Shown here piece by piece: positions 7,396-15,294 of a stretch of 18,008 bases of DNA. The stretch covers positions 1 through 18,008 of the forward strand of contig JBIKVM010000041.1 of the NCBI GenBank assembly GCA_044356825.1, given 5' to 3'. The stretch's first letter is position 1; each line of letters begins with the position of its first letter. The notes under the pieces were generated by a model. It was given only the letters and a program-made list of their open reading frames with translations, searched no databases and was not told the origin of the DNA. The stretch is from JAUREX01 sp044356825. GTDB lineage: Bacteria; Pseudomonadota; Alphaproteobacteria; Rhodobacterales; Rhodobacteraceae. Position numbers and translations under genes: made by a program.

Positions 7396-8130
7396 ATGCG
7401 ACTGAAGGGGAAACGTGCGCTGGTGACGGCGGCGGGGGCGGGGATCGGCCGGGCGACAGCGCTGGCCTTCGCGGCCGAGGGCGCCGAGGTCATCGCGACG
7501 GACATCAACGCCGAACTTCTCGGCACGCTGCGCGCCGATCGCCTGACGACGCGCCAGCTCGACGTGCGCGACCGCGCGGCGGTGGCGGCGCTCGGCGCCG
7601 AGGTCGGGACCATCTCGGTCCTCTTCAACTGCGCGGGCTTCGTGCACCACGGCACGATCCTTGAGTGCGACGAGGACGCTTGGGCATTTTCGATCGACCT
7701 GAACTTGTCGTCGATGTATCGCGTCACGCGCGCGGTCCTGCCCGGGATGATCACGGGCGGTGGTGGGAGCATCGTCAACGTCGCCTCGGTCGCGAGCTCG
7801 ATCAAGGGCGTGCCGAACCGCTTCGTCTATGGCGCGAGCAAGGCAGGGGTGATCGGACTCACGCGGGCGATCGCGGTCGATTTCGTTGGCCGCGGAATTC
7901 GCTGCAACGCGATCTGCCCCGGCACGGTCGACAGCCCCTCGCTGCAGGGGCGGATGCGCGCGCAGGGCGATTACGAGGCGGCGCGGCGCGCCTTCGTCGC
8001 GCGCCAGCCGATGGGCCGACTCGGCACAGTCGAGGAGATCGCCGCGCTTGCGGTCTACCTTGCCTCTGACGAAAGCGCCTTCACCACCGGGGTCGAGCAC
8101 ATCATCGACGGCGGCATGACCAACGGCTGA
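7396..8130 (+). CDS. BDH2-like short-chain dehydrogenase, probable 2-keto-3-deoxy-L-fuconate dehydrogenase
   Basis: 244 residues, classical SDR. NAD motif TAAGAGIG (11-18), D36 in ATDIN (points to NAD rather than NADP), NCAG (78-81), N103, and catalytic S131, Y145 and K149 (VYGASKAG). Long stretches match the human DHRS6/BDH2 pattern as I recall it (NxAGFVHHGTxLxC, VASSxKGVxNRxVY, CPGTVDxPSLQ, VYLASDESA). Bacterial members of this branch oxidise 2-keto-3-deoxy-L-fuconate to the 2,4-diketo acid in the Xanthomonas campestris L-fucose pathway. It follows the dehydratase with 11 bp between stop and ATG, so product and substrate are adjacent in the operon. Cytosolic. The substrate is the strongest single hint that the cluster handles L-fucose or a close stereo-relative. 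Confidence 0.85.
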   Translation: MRLKGKRALVTAAGAGIGRATALAFAAEGAEVIATDINAELLGTLRADRLTTRQLDVRDRAAVAALGAEVGTISVLFNCAGFVHHGTILECDEDAWAFSIDLNLSSMYRVTRAVLPGMITGGGGSIVNVASVASSIKGVPNRFVYGASKAGVIGLTRAIAVDFVGRGIRCNAICPGTVDSPSLQGRMRAQGDYEAARRAFVARQPMGRLGTVEEIAALAVYLASDESAFTTGVEHIIDGGMTNG

Positions 8131-8137
8131 TCAGCCG
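8124..8137. terminator. Perfect palindrome spanning two convergent stop codons
   Basis: CGGCTGATCAGCCG is a 14-bp palindrome centred on abutting TGA stops (TGATCA) of the SDR and the SLT lipoprotein. It can fold as a 5-bp stem with a GATC loop, which is weak and has no T-run on either strand. Role as bidirectional terminator is possible but not established. Confidence 0.25.
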
Positions 8138-8688
8138 GTACAATAGGGCTCGTCGCGCAAATGCGCGGCGATGCTGCGCTGGACATCGCGCTTTTGCATT
8201 GGCCCCCAGTCGCGCATCACGTCCGCAACCTCGGATGCCGCGGCGCGCCGCGCCGCGATCCGCACCGCGCAACCGAGGTTCTCCGCCCCATCGAGCAGCC
8301 GGTCTGGATTACAGCCCGCACCCCGGGCCGTCGCCGGCGAGATCTGCATGAGGCCATGATACCTCCGCCCAGGCCCCAATGCGCGCGGGTTCCAGCTGCT
8401 CTCGTATTTCGCCACGGCCGCGATCATGCCCGTCCAGAAGGCGGCGCGCGCACTCTCGTCGGCCTCGGGATAGAAGGGGCAATAGCGCGCGACATCGCGC
8501 GGCTCGGCGGCGAGCAGGGCCGCACCGTCGGTGCGCAGCGCGGCCTTGGTCGCCTGCCGCCACGCCGGCGCTTCGGGAAGGTGATCCCACGACAGGCTTG
8601 CCCGCGACTCCGGTTCGGGGGCCGAACACGCACCGACGAGGACCGCCATCACGGCAACGGCGGCAAAACTGCGGGCTGATCGGATCAT
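8131..8688 (-). CDS. Lipoprotein with SLT (lytic transglycosylase) domain
   Basis: 185 residues from ATG 8686-8688, preceded on the minus strand by GAGGGGC. The N-terminus is a lipoprotein signal: MIRSAR, a hydrophobic run (9-18), and lipobox LVGAC with C21. The GH23/SLT domain follows: catalytic E96 in YESSWNP (95-101), GLMQISPATA (112-121), and the later helix NLGCAVRIAARR. It would cleave the glycan backbone of peptidoglycan at the inner face of the outer membrane or periplasm. Two further cysteines (C126, C140) plus C70 and C183 could form disulfides. An upstream in-frame ATG at 8781 would put 31 residues before the signal peptide and is rejected. It is convergent with the SDR and functionally unrelated to the sugar cluster. 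Confidence 0.85.
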   Translation of the reverse strand: MIRSARSFAAVAVMAVLVGACSAPEPESRASLSWDHLPEAPAWRQATKAALRTDGAALLAAEPRDVARYCPFYPEADESARAAFWTGMIAAVAKYESSWNPRALGPGRRYHGLMQISPATARGAGCNPDRLLDGAENLGCAVRIAARRAAASEVADVMRDWGPMQKRDVQRSIAAHLRDEPYCTG

Positions 8689-8799
8689 GCTTGGCCCCTC
8701 GTGCACTCCGGGATCCTGATGGCCTGTCACGGGCGCAGGAGCAAGCGCGCGACGGATGCGCGCCGAACGATTGGGCGACATCTTGCCGAGGGGCGGCCC

Positions 8800-8828
8800 T
8801 TGCCCGCGGCGGCGGCCTCGCCTAAACC
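8800..8828 (+). promoter_or_regulatory. Weak candidate promoter for gatB
   Basis: TTGCCC (8800-8805) and TAAACC (8823-8828) are separated by 17 bp, three matches each to consensus. A start near 8835 would leave a short leader containing the SD GAGAGG (8841-8846). The rest of the 164-bp gap to the divergent lipoprotein gene shows nothing recognisable. Confidence 0.25.
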
Positions 8829-8852
8829 CGGACGGTCCGCGAGAGGTCCAAG

Positions 8853-10364
8853 ATGCTCGATACCCTGCCCGCCGCCCCCGCGCCCAAGGTCATCGCCGGC
8901 GCCCGCCACGATTGGGAGATCGTGATCGGGATGGAGGTGCACGCGCAGATCGCCTCGAACGCCAAGCTCTTTTCCGGCGCCTCGACGGCCGTCGGCGCCG
9001 AGCCCAACGCCCATGTGAGCTTCGTCGACGCCGCCATGCCCGGGATGCTGCCCGTCCCCAACGCCTTCTGCATCGAGCAGGCGGTGCGCACGGGGCTCGG
9101 CCTGCGCGCCAGGATCAACCGCTTCAGCGCCTTCGACCGCAAGAACTACTTCTACCCGGACCTGCCGCAGGGCTATCAGATCAGCCAGCTCTATCACCCG
9201 ATCGTGGGCGAGGGCGAGGTCTGGGTCGAGATGGGGCCGGGCGTCGCGCGGCGCGTGCGGATCGAGCGCATCCACATCGAGCAGGACGCGGGCAAGTCGA
9301 TCCACGACATGGACCCCGAGATGTCCTTCGTCGATCTCAACCGCACCGGTGTCGCGCTGATGGAGATCGTGAGCCGCCCCGACATCCGCGGCCCCGAAGA
9401 GGCCGCGGCCTATGTCGGCAAGCTGCGCCAGATCATGCGCTATCTCGGCACCTGCGACGGCAACATGCAGTCGGGCAACCTGCGCGCGGATGTGAACGTC
9501 AGTGTCTGCCGCCCGGGACAATACGAGAAATTCCGCGAGACGGGCGATTTCCGCCATCTCGGCACGCGCTGCGAGATCAAGAACATGAACTCGATGCGCT
9601 TCATCCAGGCCGCGATCGAGCACGAGGCGCGCCGGCAGATCGCGCTGATCGAGGACGGGCGCAGCGTCGATCAGGAGACGCGCCTCTATGATCCCGACAA
9701 GGGTGAGACGCGGCCCATGCGCTCCAAGGAAGAGGCGCATGACTACCGCTATTTCCCCGACCCCGACCTGCTGCCGCTCGAGCTCGAGGACGGCTTCGTC
9801 GAGGCGATCGCGGCCGCGATGCCCGAACTGCCCGACGCCAAGAAGGCGCGCTTCATGCGCGACTTCGGCCTGACGGACTATGACGCGAGCGTGCTGACGG
9901 CCGAGCTCGAGGCCGCGCGCTATTTCGAGGCGGTGGCCGAGGGGCGCGACGGCAAGGCGGCGGCGAACTGGGTCATCAACGAGCTCTTCGGGCGCCTCAA
10001 CAAGGAAGGGCGCGGCATCGGCGAAAGCCCGGTGTCGGCGGGCCAGTTGGGCGCGATCCTCGATCTGATCGCGGCGGGCGACATCTCGGGCAAGATCGCC
10101 AAGGACCTCTTCGAGATCGTCTGGACCGAAGGGGGCGAGCCTGCCGCCATCGTCGCGGCGCGCGGGATGCGGCAGGTCACGGATACGGGCGCGATCGAGG
10201 CCGCGGTCGATCAGGTCATCGCCGAGAACCCCGCCCAGGTCGAGAAGGCGCGCGCCAACCCCAAGCTTGCCGGCTGGTTCGTGGGCCAGGTGATGAAGGC
10301 CACAGGCGGCAAGGCCAATCCGGCGGCGGTGAACGCGCTCGTCGCACAGAAGCTCGGGCTCTGA
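8853..10364 (+). CDS. gatB: Aspartyl/glutamyl-tRNA(Asn/Gln) amidotransferase subunit B
   Basis: 503 residues, normal for alphaproteobacterial GatB. Signature stretches: GMEVHAQI (26-33), YPDLPQGYQISQ (101-112), HIEQDAGKSIHD (141-152), LRADVNVSV (210-218) and the block from DQETRLYDP to HDYRYFPDPDL (273-307). The C-terminal third is the helical GatB/YqeY-type tail that holds the tRNA. GatB carries the kinase/transamidation site of the GatCAB complex, converting Glu-tRNA(Gln) or Asp-tRNA(Asn) to the amidated forms; gatA and gatC are not in this window. SD GAGAGG is 6 nt before the ATG. The SelD fusion gene begins 7 bp after the stop, so the two are likely cotranscribed. Confidence 0.97.
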   Translation: MLDTLPAAPAPKVIAGARHDWEIVIGMEVHAQIASNAKLFSGASTAVGAEPNAHVSFVDAAMPGMLPVPNAFCIEQAVRTGLGLRARINRFSAFDRKNYFYPDLPQGYQISQLYHPIVGEGEVWVEMGPGVARRVRIERIHIEQDAGKSIHDMDPEMSFVDLNRTGVALMEIVSRPDIRGPEEAAAYVGKLRQIMRYLGTCDGNMQSGNLRADVNVSVCRPGQYEKFRETGDFRHLGTRCEIKNMNSMRFIQAAIEHEARRQIALIEDGRSVDQETRLYDPDKGETRPMRSKEEAHDYRYFPDPDLLPLELEDGFVEAIAAAMPELPDAKKARFMRDFGLTDYDASVLTAELEAARYFEAVAEGRDGKAAANWVINELFGRLNKEGRGIGESPVSAGQLGAILDLIAAGDISGKIAKDLFEIVWTEGGEPAAIVAARGMRQVTDTGAIEAAVDQVIAENPAQVEKARANPKLAGWFVGQVMKATGGKANPAAVNALVAQKLGL

Positions 10365-10371
10365 GCGGCCG

Positions 10372-12576
10372 ATGGAGGCCGCGGGCTGGCCGCTGACGCG
10401 CGACCTCGTGCTGGTCGGCGGCGGCCATGCCGCGGCGCTGGTGCTGCGCCGCTGGGGGATGGACCCGCTCGCGGGCGTGCGCCTCACGCTCATCAATCCC
10501 GATCCGGTCGCACCCTACACGGGCATGCTGCCGGGCCTTGTCGCGGGGCACTACGGGCGCGCGGACCTCATGATCGACCTCATGCGGCTTGGCCGGCACG
10601 CGGGCGCGCGCGTGATCCTCGGGGCCGCGAGCGGGATCGACCGCGCGGCGCGTCTGATCCGTGTTCCGGGGCGCCCCGATGTCGCCTATGACGTGGCGCT
10701 GATCGACATCGGCATCGGGTCGGCGCCCGCGGACCTCGCGGGCTTTGCCGCGCACGGGATCGCGGCCAAGCCGCTCGGCCCCTTCGCCGCGCGGTGGGAG
10801 GGGTTCGTGGCCGAGGTCGCGGCCGGGCGCGCCCCCCCGTCGGTCGCGGTGCTGGGCGGCGGGATCGGGGGGGTGGAGCTTGCGCTTGCGATGGCGTGGC
10901 GGCTGCGCGCCCATGGCCCACGCATCGCCCTGATCGACGCGGGCAGGGTGCTGAAGGGCGTGGCGGAGCCGACACGGCGGCGCCTGATGTGCCATCTGGC
11001 CGAGGCGCGGGTCGAGGTGCTGGCCGGCATCGCCCCCGCGCGGGTCGAGGCCGGGGGCGTGGTGCTGGCGGACGGGCGGGCGGTCGAGGCCGCGCTGGTC
11101 GTCGGCGTGGCGGGGGCGCGGCCGCAAGGCTGGCTGGGGCAGACGGGCCTCGATCTGCACGAGGGGTTCATCCGCGTCGCGCCGACCCTTGCCGCGACGA
11201 ACGACCCCGCGATCTTCGCCGCCGGCGATTGCGCGCATCTCGACCACGCGCCGCGGCCCAAGGCGGGCGTCTTTGCCGTCCGCGCGGCGCCCATCCTGCA
11301 CCACAACCTGCGCGCGGCCCTCTCGGGCGGCAAGCTGCGCGCGTTCAACCCGCAGCGCGATTACCTCAAGCTCGTCTCGACCGGGCCGCGCCATGCGGTC
11401 GCGGACCGGCCGGGGTTCCGCCTGGGCGGCGCGTGGCTCTGGCGGTGGAAGGACCGGATCGACCGGCGCTTCATGGCGCGCTTTGCCGATCTGCCGGCGA
11501 TGCCCGCCCCCGCCCTGCCCCGGCACCATGCCGCGGGGCTTGAGCGCGAGGTGCTCGATACCCCGCCGCTCTGCGGGGGCTGCGGCGCCAAGGTGGGGCC
11601 GGGCGCGCTGCGCGAGGGGCTGGCGGGGCTGCCGCGCCCCGACCGGCCGGACGTGCTCGCGGGGGCGGGGGGCGATGCGGCGGTGCTGGCGCAGGGGACC
11701 GCGCTGCAACTGATCTCGACCGACCAGCTGCGCGCGCTGGTCGCCGATCCGGCGGCGATGGCGCGGATCGCGGCGCTGCACGCGCTCAACGACATCTGGG
11801 CGGGCGGGGGGCGGCCGCAGGTGGCGCTGGCGCAGATCGTGCTGCCGCGCCTGTCGGAGCGGCTGCAGGCCCGCACCATCGCCGAGATCACGGCCGAAGC
11901 GGCGGCGGTGATGGCCGAGGCGGGCGCGGTGCTGGCAGGGGGGCACACGCTGCAGGGGCCCGAGTTCCAGTTGGGCTTCACCGTCACGGGGCTGGCACCC
12001 GGGCTGCTGGGCAAGTCGGGCGCGCGGCCGGGCGACCGGCTGATCCTGACGCGCGCGATGGGGTCGGGGGCGGTGATGGCCGCGCTGATGGCCGACCGGC
12101 CGCCGCCCACCGCCCCCGACGCGCCGCTGCTGGGCGAGGCCGCGGCCGAGGCGCTGCGGCGCATGGCGCGCCCCGGGGCGCAGGCGGCCGCGATCCTTGC
12201 CCCGCTCGCCCATGCGATGACGGATGTGACGGGCTTCGGCCTCGCGGGGCATCTGGGCGAAATGCTTGCGGCAGATGGTCTTGGCGCGCTTCTTTCAACC
12301 GGCGCGATCCCCCTTTTGCCGCTCGCGGCCGAGATCGTCGCAGCCGGGACCGAGGCGCATCTTGCCGCCGCGAACCGTGCCGGGGCGCCGCCGGTGCACG
12401 GGGCGGGGCCGGTTGCCGCGCTCCTCAACGATCCGCAGACGGCGGGGGGGTTCCTCGCGGCGCTGCCGCCCGAGGTGGCGGCGGGGGCGCTGGCGGCCCT
12501 CCATGCCGCGGGCGAGGTCGATGCCGCCGACATCGGGATGGTGACGCCGGGGCCGGTTCGGATCATGCTGGGCTGA
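10372..12576 (+). CDS. selD: Fusion: FAD/NAD(P)-dependent oxidoreductase - selenide, water dikinase (SelD)
   Basis: 734 residues in two parts. Residues 1 to about 385 form a two-dinucleotide-fold oxidoreductase: LVLVGGGHA (13-20), VAVLGGGIGGVEL (158-170) and IFAAGDCAHL (281-290), resembling type II NADH dehydrogenases. Residues about 398-734 are SelD: CGGCGAKV (401-408), where C404 aligns with E. coli Cys17 and K407 with Lys20; GDAAVL (434-439); STD (449-451); ND-IWAGGG (473-480); TDVTGFGLAGH (617-627); NDPQTAGG (686-693). SelD makes selenophosphate from selenide and ATP for selenocysteine or 2-selenouridine. The N-terminal family is known as a SelD fusion partner (TIGR03169, 'Nterm_to_SelD'); it may supply reduced selenium, but its reaction is not established. 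The usual second Cys of GCGCK is Ala. No other selenium gene is in the window. Convergent with ribD, stops abutting. Confidence 0.92.
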   Translation: MEAAGWPLTRDLVLVGGGHAAALVLRRWGMDPLAGVRLTLINPDPVAPYTGMLPGLVAGHYGRADLMIDLMRLGRHAGARVILGAASGIDRAARLIRVPGRPDVAYDVALIDIGIGSAPADLAGFAAHGIAAKPLGPFAARWEGFVAEVAAGRAPPSVAVLGGGIGGVELALAMAWRLRAHGPRIALIDAGRVLKGVAEPTRRRLMCHLAEARVEVLAGIAPARVEAGGVVLADGRAVEAALVVGVAGARPQGWLGQTGLDLHEGFIRVAPTLAATNDPAIFAAGDCAHLDHAPRPKAGVFAVRAAPILHHNLRAALSGGKLRAFNPQRDYLKLVSTGPRHAVADRPGFRLGGAWLWRWKDRIDRRFMARFADLPAMPAPALPRHHAAGLEREVLDTPPLCGGCGAKVGPGALREGLAGLPRPDRPDVLAGAGGDAAVLAQGTALQLISTDQLRALVADPAAMARIAALHALNDIWAGGGRPQVALAQIVLPRLSERLQARTIAEITAEAAAVMAEAGAVLAGGHTLQGPEFQLGFTVTGLAPGLLGKSGARPGDRLILTRAMGSGAVMAALMADRPPPTAPDAPLLGEAAAEALRRMARPGAQAAAILAPLAHAMTDVTGFGLAGHLGEMLAADGLGALLSTGAIPLLPLAAEIVAAGTEAHLAAANRAGAPPVHGAGPVAALLNDPQTAGGFLAALPPEVAAGALAALHAAGEVDAADIGMVTPGPVRIMLG

Positions 12577-13674
12577 TCAGGCGGGGGTTTCCCACAGGCT
12601 CAGCACATCGCCGCCCAGCGCCTCGTGCCCGATCAGCGCAAGGCGCGGCGCATCGGCCAGCAGCGCAAGCCCCATCGGCCCGACGGCAGGGCGGCCGTCC
12701 GCGCCGATCGCGCATCCGGCGGTAAAGAGCGCGAGCCGATCGACGAGCCCCGCCCCGAGAAGCGCCGCGGCAAACTGCCCGCCCCCTTCACAGAGAACCC
12801 GACCGATGCCGCGCGCCCCCAGCGCGGCGAGCATCGCGCGCGGATCGAGGCCGCCCTGCCCCTCGGCCACCTCGATCAACTCCGCCCCCTGCCCCGACCA
12901 GGCCGCGCGCGCCTCGGCCGGTGCCGATGGCCCGTGGATGAGCCAGAGCGGCGCCCCCTGCCCCGACCAGAGCACGCCACCCCGCGGCAGATCGAGCCTG
13001 CGCGCCGCGACGATCCGCACGGGCCGCGCCGCGACGCCCGGCAGGCGGACCGTCAGCGCGGGATCGTCGGCGCGCGCCGTCCCGCCGCCGACAAGGATCG
13101 CATCCGACGCGGCGCGCATGAGCTGCACCCGCATCCGCGCCGCCTCCGAGGTGATCCAGCGGCTTTCGCCCGAGGCGGTCGCGATCCGCCCGTCAAGCGT
13201 CGTGGCGAGCTTGAGCGTCAGCATCGGCCGCCCGTGGCGGACACGCGTGAGAAAACCGCGCTGATCGGCCGCCGCCTCGGCCGCGAGCACCCCGGTGGCG
13301 ACCTCGACCCCGGCGGCGCGCAAGAGCGCGTGCCCGCGCCCCGAGACGCGCGGATCGGGATCCTCGATCGCCGTCACGACGCGCGCGATGCCCGCCGCGA
13401 TCAGCGCCTCGGCGCAAGGCGGGGTGTGCCCGTGATGAGCGCAAGGCTCGAGCGTGACATAGGCGGTCGCCCCCCGTGCCGCCGCGCCGGCCATCCGCAA
13501 CGCCTCGGTCTCGGCGTGCGGGCGCCCGCCCGGTGCCGTGGCGCCGCGCCCGACGATTCGCCCGCCCGCGACGATGACGCAGCCCACCGCCGGATTGGGC
13601 CAGACGCGCCCGAGCCCGCGCCGCCCGAGCGTCAGCGCGAGGCGCATGAAGCGGGCATCGGCCTCGGCGGTCAA
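12577..13674 (-). CDS. ribD: Bifunctional riboflavin biosynthesis protein RibD (deaminase/reductase)
   Basis: 365 residues. The N-terminal deaminase domain has zinc motifs HAE (53-55) and PCAHHGHTPPC (77-87, catalytic zinc Cys at both ends). The C-terminal reductase domain begins about 148 with KLATTLDGRIA (155-165), then GGGTARADDP (196-205) and LCEGGG (294-299). It converts the pyrimidine from GTP cyclohydrolase II to 5-amino-6-ribitylamino-uracil phosphate in two steps. The chosen start is TTG 13672-13674, which overlaps the nrdR stop as TTGA; the next ATG is residue 10 and would cut into the conserved lead ADARFMRLAL. Translational coupling to nrdR is therefore likely. Cytosolic. Its stop abuts that of the SelD fusion. 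Confidence 0.95.
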   Translation of the reverse strand: MTAEADARFMRLALTLGRRGLGRVWPNPAVGCVIVAGGRIVGRGATAPGGRPHAETEALRMAGAAARGATAYVTLEPCAHHGHTPPCAEALIAAGIARVVTAIEDPDPRVSGRGHALLRAAGVEVATGVLAAEAAADQRGFLTRVRHGRPMLTLKLATTLDGRIATASGESRWITSEAARMRVQLMRAASDAILVGGGTARADDPALTVRLPGVAARPVRIVAARRLDLPRGGVLWSGQGAPLWLIHGPSAPAEARAAWSGQGAELIEVAEGQGGLDPRAMLAALGARGIGRVLCEGGGQFAAALLGAGLVDRLALFTAGCAIGADGRPAVGPMGLALLADAPRLALIGHEALGGDVLSLWETPA

Positions 13675-14138
13675 TCGTCGTCCCGGACGGGGGGGCGCAG
13701 CTCGGCCACGAAGCGGTCGAAATCATCCGCCGCCTGGAAGTTGCGATAGACCGAGGCGAAGCGGACATAGGCGACGGTATCGATCCGCGCGAGCGCCTCC
13801 ATCACGATCTCGCCGATCACCTTCGAGGGGATGTCGGTCTCGCCCATGCTCTCGAGCCGGCGCACGATGCCTGACACCATCTGGTCGATCCGCTCGGGCT
13901 CCACCGGCCGCTTCTGCAGCGCGATGCGTACCGAGCGGTCGAGCTTGGCGCGGTCGAAATCCTCGCGCCGGCCGTTCGACTTGATGACGACGAGGTCGCG
14001 CAACTGCACCCGCTCATAGGTGGTGAAACGTCCGCCGCAGGCCGGGCAGAAACGGCGGCGCCGGATCGAGACATGATCCTCGGCCGGACGGCTGTCCTTC
14101 ACCTGGGTGTCGGTGTTGCCGCAGAAGGGGCAGCGCAT
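13671..14138 (-). CDS. nrdR: Transcriptional repressor NrdR
   Basis: 155 residues, the family length. Four-Cys zinc ribbon: CPFC (3-6) and CPAC (31-34), followed by the RFTTYERV motif (38-44) and the ATP-cone domain (about 49-139) beginning VIKSNGRREDFDRAKL. NrdR represses ribonucleotide reductase genes in response to dATP/ATP. The start ATG 14136-14138 has a strong SD AAGGAGG on the minus strand; the longer frame from 14279 is rejected because it would precede the zinc ribbon with 47 unrelated residues. nrdR-ribD order is the common bacterial arrangement, and the two genes overlap by 4 bp. Confidence 0.97.
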   Translation of the reverse strand: MRCPFCGNTDTQVKDSRPAEDHVSIRRRRFCPACGGRFTTYERVQLRDLVVIKSNGRREDFDRAKLDRSVRIALQKRPVEPERIDQMVSGIVRRLESMGETDIPSKVIGEIVMEALARIDTVAYVRFASVYRNFQAADDFDRFVAELRPPVRDDD

Positions 14139-14226
14139 CGTGCCTCCTTGGGGTTGATTGACGACTGACCCCGACAAGTATAGGCAGGCAACCAAGGGTT
14201 GGGTAGTGGGAAAAGGGAACCACCAG
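14139..14226. promoter_or_regulatory. Divergent promoter region of nrdR and the M19 peptidase
   Basis: 88 bp. On the minus strand TATACT (14177-14182) is a good -10 about 40 bp before nrdR, but no matching -35 is seen. On the plus strand TTGACG (14158-14163) and TATAGG (14179-14184) are 15 bp apart, shorter than usual. The two candidate -10s overlap, so the directions may compete. No convincing NrdR box is visible. Confidence 0.3.
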
Positions 14227-15282
14227 ATGACGTTCTCATCCCTCGCACAGGCGCCGGTGCCCGTGTTCGACGGCCACAACGACGTCCTCCTTCATCTGTG
14301 GCAGTCCGGCGACACGCGCGGTGCGCGCTTCTTCGAAGGGCGCGCCGGGCACATCGACCTTGGACGCTGCCGCGCTGGTGCCATGACGGGGGGCTTTTTC
14401 GCCGTCTGGGTGCCAGGCCGGCCCGAGGACGATCCGCCCGCCGATGCCCCCGATCCGTTGTATCCGCCGCTTGGACCCGACCGGGCGCGGCGCATCACGC
14501 TCGAGATCGCGGCGATCTTGCTGCGCATGGCCGCCGACCGGCCAGATGCGCTGCGGATCTGCCGCACTGCGTCCGAGATCGCCGAGGCCGAGGCGGCGGG
14601 CGCCCTGGCGGCGGTGCTGCACATCGAGGGGTGTGAAGGGGTCGGGCCGGACCTCGAGGAAATCGAGATCCTGCACGCGGCGGGACTGCGCTCGATCGGG
14701 CCGGTCTGGTCGCGCGACAACATCTTCGGGCACGGTGTCCCGTTTCGCCATGGGATCACGCCCGATACCGGCCCGGGGCTGACCGAGGCGGGACGGCGGC
14801 TGGTCGATCTGTGCAACGAACGGCGCATCATCCTCGATCTGTCGCACATGAACGAGGCCGGGTTCTGGGATGTTGCGCGCCAGAGCACCCTGCCGCTGGT
14901 CGCGACGCATTCGAACGTGCATGCGATCTGCCCGGCGACACGCAACCTCACGGCCCGCCAGTTGCGCGCGATCGCAGAGTCGGGCGGGGTTGTCGGCCTC
15001 AACTACGCGGTGCAGTTCCTGCGCCCCGACGGGCGGCGCGACAGTGCGACCGACCCCGATGTGCTCGTGCGCCACCTCGCGGCTCTGGTCGAGGCGCTGG
15101 GCGAGGGGGGGGTCGCGCTCGGCTCGGATTTCGACGGCGCGCTCATCCCTGATGCGATCGGATCGGCGGCGGGCGTCGGGGTCGTGATCTCGGCCATGCG
15201 GCGGGCAGGCTTTGGCGAGACGCTGATCCGCCGCATCTGCCGCGACAACTGGATCGACCTCATCGCCCGGATCTGCGGCTGA
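14227..15282 (+). CDS. Membrane-dipeptidase family protein (peptidase M19)
   Basis: 351 residues from ATG 14227, with AAGGGAA ending 8 nt upstream; the longer frame from 14158 would read through the promoter region and is rejected. Zinc-site motifs of the renal-dipeptidase family are intact: DGHNDV (H17, D19), LHIEGCEG (E134), DLSHMNE (H207), VATHSNVHAICPATRN (H228) and GSDFDG (D301). It should hydrolyse dipeptides, possibly D-amino-acid-containing ones. No signal peptide or transmembrane segment is seen, so it is cytosolic like most bacterial members. It stands alone on its strand, convergent with the RTX-like gene 12 bp downstream. Physiological substrate unknown. Confidence 0.9.
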   Translation: MTFSSLAQAPVPVFDGHNDVLLHLWQSGDTRGARFFEGRAGHIDLGRCRAGAMTGGFFAVWVPGRPEDDPPADAPDPLYPPLGPDRARRITLEIAAILLRMAADRPDALRICRTASEIAEAEAAGALAAVLHIEGCEGVGPDLEEIEILHAAGLRSIGPVWSRDNIFGHGVPFRHGITPDTGPGLTEAGRRLVDLCNERRIILDLSHMNEAGFWDVARQSTLPLVATHSNVHAICPATRNLTARQLRAIAESGGVVGLNYAVQFLRPDGRRDSATDPDVLVRHLAALVEALGEGGVALGSDFDGALIPDAIGSAAGVGVVISAMRRAGFGETLIRRICRDNWIDLIARICG

Positions 15283-15291
15283 CGCGCGTCA
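15280..15291. repeat. Palindrome at the end of the dipeptidase gene
   Basis: TGACGCGCGTCA is a perfect 12-bp palindrome starting with the dipeptidase stop codon, between two convergent genes. Like the site at 8124-8137 it lacks a T-run; a weak bidirectional terminator is possible. Confidence 0.25.
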
Positions 15292-15294
15292 CCT

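Noticed and set aside
8727..10496. 589-codon minus-strand frame opposite gatB
   Set aside because: gatB is unmistakable; this frame is its antisense shadow.
10216..12252. 678-codon minus-strand frame opposite the SelD fusion
   Set aside because: Arg/His/Pro-rich antisense shadow without any domain.
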